Part shown: in pieces, positions 26,035 through 33,586 of the stretch
How positions within the stretch are numbered: the first letter of the stretch is position 1
How the letters are laid out: the number at the start of each line of letters is the position of its first letter
NCBI GenBank assembly: GCA_964387795.1
Contig: CAYLYP010000013.1
Coordinates: 1-54,407 of the forward strand
Source: CAYLYP01 sp964387795
GTDB lineage: Bacteria > Bacteroidota > Bacteroidia > Bacteroidales > UBA7960
Direction: 5' to 3'
DNA: 54,407 bases
The notes under the pieces: generated by a model
What the model was told of the DNA's origin: nothing
What the model saw: the letters and a program-made list of their open reading frames with translations, nothing else
Databases searched by the model: none
Position numbers and translations under genes: made by a program

Positions 26035-27153
26035 ATGAACATACTAAGAATTTTACTCTTTCCAATTGCGTGCATTTATGGCATGATTGTTAGCATACGG
26101 AACCTGTTGTTTTCTTTGAGGATACTGCCCTCAAAGAAATTCCATATCCCTGTTATTGGAATTGGCAATCTTAGTGTAGGTGGCAGCGGGAAAACCCCTC
26201 ATACTGAGTATATAGCCCGCCTGCTCTACGAAAACTTCTGGGTAGCCATCATAAGCAGAGGATATGGCCGCAAGACTTCAGGCTTTATCATCGCCGATAA
26301 AAACAGCACTGCTGATCAAATTGGGGATGAGCCTTTGCAGTTTTACCAAAAAATGCCTGAACTTACTATTGCTGTTGATGAAAAACGGACCCGTGGCATC
26401 ACTAAACTCCTGGAAACAAATCCCTATACTGAAGTTGTTATCCTTGACGACTGCTTTCAACACCGTTATGTAAAACCTGGACTTAGTATCGTTTTATCTG
26501 AATATGGTAACCTCTTCACTTCTGATTTCATGTTGCCAACAGGCAGGCTTAGGGAACCAAGGCAGGGTATTAATAGGGCAGATATCCTTGTTGTAACTAA
26601 AACACCAGAGATATTTAATCCCATTGAGCGCAGGCTCATAATGAAACAACTCGCCAAATACAGGATCAAAAAAGTGTTCTTTTCTTTTATACGTTATGGG
26701 AAACTTGAGCCAATAAGAGAAATCACCGATTGTTCAACTCCCGAAAGATTAAAATCAGTAATCCTTTTTACCGGGATTGCAAACTCTGTTCCCCTTGAAG
26801 AGTATCTTAAAAGACTTTCACAAAATCTTATCGTAATTCCCTTTAAAGACCATCATTTCTTCACCGAAAACGACATGATTAAGGTAAAACATGAGTTTGA
26901 GTCTCATTTCTCGGGAAATAAAATCATTATCACAACCGAAAAAGACTATATGCGCCTTAAGGACAAAACTGAACTTGAAGTTTTAAAAGGCTTACCCGTT
27001 TTTTATATCCCTATCGAAATAGACTTCCACGAAAAAGACAAGCAACGATTCGATGAAATTGTTTTAGATTATGTTACCAAAATGGCACCTGAAAGAAAAC
27101 TTGAAATCCCTAAATTCATAAAACCTAAGCCTATCCCAAAAAAAATCAATTAA
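26035..27153 (+). CDS. lpxK: Tetraacyldisaccharide 4'-kinase (lipid A)
   Basis: A 372-residue inner-membrane-associated kinase that adds the 4'-phosphate in lipid A synthesis. An N-terminal hydrophobic anchor (ILLFPIACIYGMIVSIRNLLF) precedes a Walker A-like IGNLSVGGSGKTP (about 43-55). Further motifs are SRGYGRKTSGF, VILDDCFQHR and PTGRLREP. The family-typical start MNILRILLFP supports ATG 26035, even though it leaves almost no 5' leader. The next gene, a GT9 glycosyltransferase, follows after 102 bp, consistent with a shared envelope-polysaccharide role. Confidence 0.95.
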   Translation: MNILRILLFPIACIYGMIVSIRNLLFSLRILPSKKFHIPVIGIGNLSVGGSGKTPHTEYIARLLYENFWVAIISRGYGRKTSGFIIADKNSTADQIGDEPLQFYQKMPELTIAVDEKRTRGITKLLETNPYTEVVILDDCFQHRYVKPGLSIVLSEYGNLFTSDFMLPTGRLREPRQGINRADILVVTKTPEIFNPIERRLIMKQLAKYRIKKVFFSFIRYGKLEPIREITDCSTPERLKSVILFTGIANSVPLEEYLKRLSQNLIVIPFKDHHFFTENDMIKVKHEFESHFSGNKIIITTEKDYMRLKDKTELEVLKGLPVFYIPIEIDFHEKDKQRFDEIVLDYVTKMAPERKLEIPKFIKPKPIPKKIN

Positions 27154-27255
27154 AAAAAGCAAATTGTTTGTTTTTTCATCCTTTAGTTAAATTCTTTCCT
27201 GCAAATTTGTATCCTCATTCAGATTTAACAAACCCGCTTTTAAAACATCCTTCCC

Positions 27256-28257
27256 TTGAAAATACTTATCATACGCCTTAGCTCCATTGGCGATATTATT
27301 CTTACTTCTCCTGTTGTCCGCTGCCTTAAAAAGCAACTATTAGGTTGTGAAATCCATTATGCAACAAAAAAACAATTTCATGACATCCTTTCTTCAAACC
27401 CAAATATAGACAAGATATTACTTTTTGAAAATAACCTCTGGCAGTTTATTCAGATCGTAAAAAATGAAAAGTATGACTATATCATTGACCTTCATAACAA
27501 CCAACGTACAGCAGCTATTAAAATGTTCTCAGGGGTCAGGTCTCATTCTTTCCATAAACTGAATATCAGAAAATGGCTCCTCGTCAATCTTAAGGCCAAC
27601 ATCATGCCCAATATTCATATCGTTGACCGTTATATGAACACCTTGAAACCTTTAGGGGTATCCAATGATGGCAACGGACTTGACTATTTCCTGCCTGACT
27701 CAGCAAACATTTTGCCCTCCGACATCGAAGCATTTCACCACAAAGACTTTGTTGCATTTTCTATTGGAGGACAACATCAAACAAAAAGGCTACCCACCGA
27801 AAAAATGGTTTCTATCTGTAAACAAATTAAGCAGCCTGTATTATTGTTAGGTGGTAAAAACGAAGGTGAAGAAGGGGATTTTATTGTTAATGCAGCAGGT
27901 GACCATGTTGTAAATGCCTGTGGGAGAATAAACCTTCATGCCTCGGCTGATTTGATCCGAAGGTCAAAAGTAGTCATCAGCCATGATACAGGACTGATGC
28001 ACATTGCAGCAGCTTTTTCAAAACCCATGGTTTCAGTATGGGGAAATACTGTTCCTGCTTTTGGGATGTCTCCTTACTACCCTTATCAAAGTAATACGCC
28101 ATCTCTCATTGCACAGGTTCAAAACTTACCTTGCCGGCCTTGTAGTAAGATAGGATATAAAAAATGCCCAAAAGGGCACTTTAAATGTATGAATATGATG
28201 AATGAAAATGCAATTATTGAATTTGTCAACCTACAGTTTTTAAACCTCCCCCATTAA
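27256..28257 (+). CDS. Glycosyltransferase family 9 (heptosyltransferase-like)
   Basis: A 333-residue GT9 (WaaC/WaaF-like) protein of GT-B fold. The N-terminal ILIIRLSSIGDIILTSPVVR is diagnostic and fixes the start at a TTG codon (27256). The C-terminal donor-binding half has SIGGQHQTKRLP, VLLLGGKNEGEEGD and ISHDTGLMHIAAAFSKP. It probably transfers heptose or a related sugar to the lipopolysaccharide core, which fits its place after lpxK; the exact donor is unknown. The stop overlaps the convergent MBL gene by 4 bp (TTAA). Confidence 0.9.
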   Translation: MKILIIRLSSIGDIILTSPVVRCLKKQLLGCEIHYATKKQFHDILSSNPNIDKILLFENNLWQFIQIVKNEKYDYIIDLHNNQRTAAIKMFSGVRSHSFHKLNIRKWLLVNLKANIMPNIHIVDRYMNTLKPLGVSNDGNGLDYFLPDSANILPSDIEAFHHKDFVAFSIGGQHQTKRLPTEKMVSICKQIKQPVLLLGGKNEGEEGDFIVNAAGDHVVNACGRINLHASADLIRRSKVVISHDTGLMHIAAAFSKPMVSVWGNTVPAFGMSPYYPYQSNTPSLIAQVQNLPCRPCSKIGYKKCPKGHFKCMNMMNENAIIEFVNLQFLNLPH

Positions 28258-28898
28258 TATCCTTTTAGAAAAGGGTTCATGTTTCGCTCATATCCTATTG
28301 TAGTTGCAGGCCCATGTCCCGGATATACAATTGTTTCATCAGGCATAACCATAAGCTTATGCTGTATGCTTTTCATCAGGGTGTCAAAATGGCCTGAAGG
28401 AAGGTCTGTCCGCCCTATACTCCCATTAAAAAGCACATCCCCAACAACAACATATTTATTGGTTTCGTTCCAAAAACAAACACTCCCATCAGCATGACCC
28501 GGAGTATATAAAACTTTTATGAACTGATTATCAATCGACAATACCTGACCGTCTTCAAGCAGGAAACCTTCTTCAGGAACCTTTCCAAGCTTAAAACCAT
28601 AACTTAAGCCAAAGTCGGTAGCATTCTCAAGAAAAATCCTCCCGGCAGGATGAATACCCATAGGAATTTTATAGGTATCCATTATAAAACCTGCTCCCAG
28701 GATATGGTCTATATGGGTATGCGTGATTAGTACCATACGTGGCCGCAGCCCTTCCTTCTCAATAAAGGCTTTTAAATCAAGCTTCTCCTGAGGATCATAA
28801 CAGGATGGGTCTATAATGGCACAATCTCCATTGTCGGCACATAAAAGATATGTATTTACCCCAAAAGGGTTAAATGTCAACGACTTAACTTGAAGCAT
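28254..28898 (-). CDS. MBL-fold metallo-hydrolase (glyoxalase II-like)
   Basis: A 214-residue metallo-beta-lactamase-fold hydrolase with a complete metal site: THTHIDH (about 59-65), TPGHADG (about 132-138), GD in VVGDVLF and the C-terminal YPGHGP. Size and motifs match the short 'YcbL/glyoxalase II-like' group found across Bacteroidota. A thioester or related substrate is likely but unproven. The gene is monocistronic and convergent with the GT9 gene. Confidence 0.88.
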   Translation of the reverse strand: MLQVKSLTFNPFGVNTYLLCADNGDCAIIDPSCYDPQEKLDLKAFIEKEGLRPRMVLITHTHIDHILGAGFIMDTYKIPMGIHPAGRIFLENATDFGLSYGFKLGKVPEEGFLLEDGQVLSIDNQFIKVLYTPGHADGSVCFWNETNKYVVVGDVLFNGSIGRTDLPSGHFDTLMKSIQHKLMVMPDETIVYPGHGPATTIGYERNMNPFLKGY

Positions 28899-28928
28899 GA
28901 GATCCTCTTTTTAATTTCGGTTTTCATA

Positions 28929-28936
28929 CAAAGGTA
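28929..28936 (-). promoter_or_regulatory. -7 element of the MBL hydrolase gene
   Basis: TACCTTTG on the minus strand, about 30 bp upstream of the ATG. No clear -33 element. Confidence 0.45.
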
Positions 28937-29011
28937 TCCAGAAAAGCCTTTAAAAAATCTTAACGATGCTAACACATATAGTTTTTTAACTTTTTTAGCC
29001 TTTTTTAATCC

Positions 29012-29042
29012 TTGAAAAGGATTAAAAATTTGACTATTTTAG
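29012..29042 (+). promoter_or_regulatory. Probable promoter of the propeller-barrel gene
   Basis: TTG (29012-29014), a 20-bp spacer and TATTTTAG (29035-29042), one mismatch from TAnnTTTG. It lies 34 bp before the ATG at 29077. Confidence 0.45.
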
Positions 29043-29076
29043 CACAAAAATCCATTAATAAAGGATATTGACCAAT

Positions 29077-32000
29077 ATGTCCATCAGAATGAAACATTGG
29101 CGCTTGTTTCTCTTCATTAACACATTGCTTTTAATGATGGGCAGCCCGCTTTTTGGGCAGTTTTACAGAGGCAGCCAGATGGATTTTGGTAAAAACAGGG
29201 TTCAATTCGATGAAACTATCTGGACTCATTACCGCTTCCCTAAATTTGATATCTACCTTTATTTAAACGGACGTCCCATTGGTGAATATGTTGCCCGTTA
29301 CGCACACACCAAAATCCCTGAAATGGAAAGGCTTGTGGACGTAAAGATTGAAAAGAAAATACAGTTCATTGTATTCAATCGCTTGAGCGATCTGATGGAG
29401 AGTAATATTGGTCTCATAAGCAATCAGAACTATAATGTAGGGGGCATCACCCATATTGTCGGGTCCAGGGTATTCCTGTATTTCAATGGGGATTATGCCG
29501 ACCTTGACAAACAAATTGATGCAGGCATAGCACAAATCATCACCCGCCAGGTTTTTACTGGCCAAAGCGTCAGCAATATCCTTGTCAACAGTGCCCTTGT
29601 AGATATTCCTCAATGGTACGAAAACGGCCTTGTTGCTTTCCTGTCCGAAGGCTGGTCTGTTGAGACTGACAACTATTTCAGGGATGATTTCCTGAATAAA
29701 AAATTCAAAAGGTTCAATGCTTTAACAGGCGAAGAAGCCCGATTAGCAGGTCAGTCAATATGGTATTTTATCTCCGAACGATATGGCCCAAATGCTATTG
29801 CAAATATCCTTTTCATGGCTAAAGCCAGCAGGAGCATCGAAAACGGATTCCTTTATGTGCTCGGCATAAGTTTTAAAGAACTGATGTTTCAATGGAGGGA
29901 ATTCTATAATGAACGCTTTATTCTTGTTGAACAAAATCAACTTCCTTTAAACCCTTCCGGGATTTTTAAAACCACCAAAAATAAGGCTGTTTTAACCCAG
30001 GCCAGGATAAGTCCCGATGGGAACCAGATCGCATACATCATTAATGATATGGGGCAGGTTAAAGTGTACCTTCACAACTATAAAAACGGCAAGACGAAAA
30101 GAATTTTTAAAAAAGGACATAAGCTTGACGAAAAAACTGACTATTCACAACCCATTATTGCCTGGCATCCAAGCGGGCTTTTCCTTACCCTGATATCTGA
30201 AGAAAAAGGGGGTATCTGGATTTATTACTATTGGCTGGATACCAAAAAATTTGAAAAAACCGAACTCTTTAGCTTCGATAAAATCCTTGACTTTTCTTAT
30301 AGCCCTGATGGCCAAAACATGCTTTTTTCGGCAGTGCTTAACGGAATGACAAACTTATATCTCTTTTCACCCGGTGCCAACAGCTATGAAGCATTAACAA
30401 GTGACGGCTATACTGACCTTTACCCTCGTTTTATTAACTCGGGAAAACAAATCATCTTTAGCAGTAACCGCCTAAACGACACCATTTTCCCTAATCAGAA
30501 AGAAGTCCCACTTGAAAAAAATAAAGGATTGAACCTTTTTGTTTATGATTTCAATTCAAGATCCCCTGTCCTGAAAAGAGTTACAAATTCCTCTCAAGCC
30601 CGTAATATTATGGCCATCGAAACACCTCAGAAAGAAATCTGCTATCTGGGCGATGAAAACGGAATCATGAACAGATATATCGTTTCGGTGGACAGCATGA
30701 TCAGCCGCGTTGACACCTTAACCCATTACCGCTACATTTATAAATCAAAAGCTGTAACAAACTATAAAAGAAATATTGCCTTTCAGGATATTGCAAAAAA
30801 CAAATATGCGGAAATTGTTTATTTAAACGGAAGGTATCAACTACGCGTTGAAAATTGGGATCAAGGCAACATAAACAAGGAAACAAGCCCCTTCCCAACT
30901 TATTATTCCCAAAACAGGACAATCAACAAAGAACGGAGATCCCAGACAAAAGAAAATATAAGCCAGCCAACAAGACGTAAAAGGCTTGTTGCTTTTCCCG
31001 GGCTTCTCGAAGATACCATATCCCAGATTGATGTCACAAATTATGTAATCGGGGACACCCCTCCTGCCGACACTATAAAGAAAAAACAAGAAGAAGAGCA
31101 AGCCTTTACAATCCCCATCCTGCGAAATTATGATGTCGAATTTGCAGTCACTGACCTTGTAAACCAATTAGACTTCAGTTTTTTGAGTGAGTCCTATCAG
31201 AAATTTCAGGGCGGCAAATCCCCTATATTTATCAATCCTGACCTGAATGCCTTTTTTAAAGTCGGGGTAATGGATCTCCTCGAAGATTACCGAATCACGG
31301 GAGGGGTAAAGATATCCTCAAGTTTTGTCAACAATGAATATCTGATTAGTTTTGAAAACCTTAGGAAAAGGCTCGACAAGCAATTCATCTTTTACAGGGG
31401 GGGCACCGATTACATTGATGAAACCAGCTATACCTATACCAGGGTAAAAACCCACGAAGGCCGCTTTATCCTTAAATACCCCTTTTCAAGGGTATTGGCT
31501 GTTAAAGGGGGCTTAAGCCTCAGGTCGGATAAATCTGTCTTTTTGGCCACCGACCTTCAAAACCTCCAGCAAAAGAACTCCTATGATTTCTGGGCAGGTG
31601 CTAAAGCCGAAATTATTTTTGATAATACACGTAATCCCGCCCTTAACATTTTCTTTGGCTCACGATGGAAGGTCTTTATTGAAAACTACCGTCAGGTGGA
31701 CAACCTAAAAGAAGATCTCTGGGTCATGGGTATGGATTACAGGCATTACATGCCCATCCACAGGAACTTTATATGGGCTAACCGCTTTGCTTACGGCACC
31801 TCCTTTGGAAAACAACTGCTTATTTATTACCTGGGGGGCGTGGATTCATGGCTCACCCCAAAATTTAATACAGATATTAATGTTGATCCAAATAAAAACT
31901 ATGCCTATCAAACGATAGCAACAAATATGAGGGGCTTCACCCAAAACATACGTAACGGAAATTCATTCTTTGTAATAAACAGCGAACTCCGATTCCCTGT

Positions 32001-32325
32001 CTTCTCCTATTTATTGAACAGGCCCATCAACAATCAGTTTGTAAAAAACTTTCAGATCATTACCTTTGCAGACCTTGGTTCTGCATGGACAGGCCTTCAA
32101 CCTTTCAGCAAGGACAATAGCTTTTTTACAACTGAAATCCATGAGCCAGGTAGCCCCGTTTCAATTACTGTCGTTACACAACGTAATCCCATTGTCTTTG
32201 GCTTTGGAACAGGCATCAGGACTTCTTTACTGGGTTATATGGTAAAGGCTGATGTTGCATGGGGCGTTGATGATGGGGTCATTATGCCAAGGGTGTTCTA
32301 TATTTCATTAAGTATGGATTTTTAA
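29077..32325 (+). CDS. Outer-membrane protein: degenerate peptidase-MA-like, TolB-type propeller and D15-like barrel
   Basis: A 1082-residue envelope protein. After a signal peptide (to LFGQ, about residue 29) there is a peptidase-MA-like region with IPQWYENGLVAFLSEGW, but where the HExxH zinc motif should be it reads IAQIITRQ (about 150-157), so it is probably catalytically dead. Beta-propeller repeats follow (about 290-560: ISPDGNQIAYI, YSPDGQNMLFSA). The C-terminal part (about 720-1082) looks like a D15/BamA-type barrel and ends in ISLSMDF. TTG at 29068 could add three residues; ATG 29077, preceded by AAAGGA, is preferred. Same architecture as the 33587-36409 product. Overlaps the amidohydrolase start by 1 nt. 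Confidence 0.75.
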   Translation: MSIRMKHWRLFLFINTLLLMMGSPLFGQFYRGSQMDFGKNRVQFDETIWTHYRFPKFDIYLYLNGRPIGEYVARYAHTKIPEMERLVDVKIEKKIQFIVFNRLSDLMESNIGLISNQNYNVGGITHIVGSRVFLYFNGDYADLDKQIDAGIAQIITRQVFTGQSVSNILVNSALVDIPQWYENGLVAFLSEGWSVETDNYFRDDFLNKKFKRFNALTGEEARLAGQSIWYFISERYGPNAIANILFMAKASRSIENGFLYVLGISFKELMFQWREFYNERFILVEQNQLPLNPSGIFKTTKNKAVLTQARISPDGNQIAYIINDMGQVKVYLHNYKNGKTKRIFKKGHKLDEKTDYSQPIIAWHPSGLFLTLISEEKGGIWIYYYWLDTKKFEKTELFSFDKILDFSYSPDGQNMLFSAVLNGMTNLYLFSPGANSYEALTSDGYTDLYPRFINSGKQIIFSSNRLNDTIFPNQKEVPLEKNKGLNLFVYDFNSRSPVLKRVTNSSQARNIMAIETPQKEICYLGDENGIMNRYIVSVDSMISRVDTLTHYRYIYKSKAVTNYKRNIAFQDIAKNKYAEIVYLNGRYQLRVENWDQGNINKETSPFPTYYSQNRTINKERRSQTKENISQPTRRKRLVAFPGLLEDTISQIDVTNYVIGDTPPADTIKKKQEEEQAFTIPILRNYDVEFAVTDLVNQLDFSFLSESYQKFQGGKSPIFINPDLNAFFKVGVMDLLEDYRITGGVKISSSFVNNEYLISFENLRKRLDKQFIFYRGGTDYIDETSYTYTRVKTHEGRFILKYPFSRVLAVKGGLSLRSDKSVFLATDLQNLQQKNSYDFWAGAKAEIIFDNTRNPALNIFFGSRWKVFIENYRQVDNLKEDLWVMGMDYRHYMPIHRNFIWANRFAYGTSFGKQLLIYYLGGVDSWLTPKFNTDINVDPNKNYAYQTIATNMRGFTQNIRNGNSFFVINSELRFPVFSYLLNRPINNQFVKNFQIITFADLGSAWTGLQPFSKDNSFFTTEIHEPGSPVSITVVTQRNPIVFGFGTGIRTSLLGYMVKADVAWGVDDGVIMPRVFYISLSMDF

Positions 32326-33518
32326 TGCTTAACATGAACCATATTGATACAATCAAAAAACTGTCATCAGATTATGCCGATGACCTGCTTTTCATAAGAA
32401 GACATTTACATGCCAACCCTGAGCTTTCGATGAAGGAAGAAAAAACCGCTGCCTTTATCATCTCTAAGCTTAAGGAATATGGTATCCCTTACCAAAGTGG
32501 CATCGCCAAAACAGGTATTGTTGGAATTATTGAGGGCAAGCTACCCGGCCCCGTTATTGGCCTGAGGGCAGATATGGATGCACTGCCCATTCAGGAAGAA
32601 AACAAACTGGATTATGCTTCCTGTAACCCGGGTGTTATGCATGCCTGCGGCCATGATGTCCATATCACATGCCTGCTGGGTGCAGCCCGTATCCTCAACG
32701 AATTAAAAGATTTCATTAAAGGAAGCATAAAACTCATTTTCCAGCCTTCAGAAGAAAGCTATCCTGGTGGTGCCATTCAAATGATCCAACAGGGAGCCCT
32801 TAAAAACCCTGATGTTTCTTCAATGTTTGGACAGCATGTATTTCCTATACTACCTGCCGGTAAAATAGGCATCCGCTCGGGGATGTATATGGCTTCTACT
32901 GATGAGATTTACCTCACCGTTAAAGGGAAAGGGGGCCATGGTGCAATACCCGATCAGGTTATTGACCCAATACTTATTGCTTCTCATATTATTGTTGCAA
33001 TCCAGCAGATTGTCAGTCGTAATGCTTTGCCCCTGATGCCTACCGTTATCTCCTTTGGAAAAATTTCCGGAGCCGGAAGAACAAATATCATCCCCGATGA
33101 GGTGAAAATTGAAGGCACTATAAGGACCTTTAATGAGGAATGGAGAAAGACTGCCCATGAAAAAATAAGAAAAATAGCACAGTCCCTGGCAGAAGGAATG
33201 GGCGGCAAGTGTGAGGTCTTTATTGACAAAGGTTACCCTTTTCTCGTGAATGATCCTACCCTGGCTGACTTTTTTAGAAAAACTGCCTCTGAATATGTTG
33301 GTAAGGAAAATGTGGTTGAACTGGATATGGCGATGACCTCTGAAGATTTTGCCTATTATTCGCATACCATCCCTTCCTGTTTCTACAGACTTGGCACCCG
33401 GAACGAAGAAAAAGGCATTGTCTCTAATCTCCATACCTCTACCTTTAATGTTGATGAGCAATCTATTCCCTTAGGGGCGGGGCTTATGGCCTGGATTGCC
33501 TTTAACCAGTTACAATAA
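32325..33518 (+). CDS. M20D amidohydrolase (N-acyl amino acid/hippurate hydrolase-type)
   Basis: A 397-residue M20 metallohydrolase of subfamily D. Motifs in order: HLHANPELS, GLRADMDALPIQEE, MHACGHDVH (Cys and His metal ligands), FQPSEESYPGGA (catalytic Glu pair), FGQHVFP, the dimerisation-domain GKGGHGAIPDQVIDP, and LHTSTFNVDE. Known members deacylate N-acyl amino acids, hippurate, IAA-conjugates or diaminopimelate derivatives. There is no signal peptide, so it is cytoplasmic. The ATG overlaps the upstream stop (TAATG), which implies translational coupling; a second ATG lies at 32334. The flanking large envelope proteins suggest a peptide-related role, which is inference. Confidence 0.93.
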   Translation: MLNMNHIDTIKKLSSDYADDLLFIRRHLHANPELSMKEEKTAAFIISKLKEYGIPYQSGIAKTGIVGIIEGKLPGPVIGLRADMDALPIQEENKLDYASCNPGVMHACGHDVHITCLLGAARILNELKDFIKGSIKLIFQPSEESYPGGAIQMIQQGALKNPDVSSMFGQHVFPILPAGKIGIRSGMYMASTDEIYLTVKGKGGHGAIPDQVIDPILIASHIIVAIQQIVSRNALPLMPTVISFGKISGAGRTNIIPDEVKIEGTIRTFNEEWRKTAHEKIRKIAQSLAEGMGGKCEVFIDKGYPFLVNDPTLADFFRKTASEYVGKENVVELDMAMTSEDFAYYSHTIPSCFYRLGTRNEEKGIVSNLHTSTFNVDEQSIPLGAGLMAWIAFNQLQ

Positions 33519-33586
33519 AAACAATTCTTTTAACGTTTACATGAGTATTTATAATTAAAATACTTATTCAATAAATCAGCTCCCTT

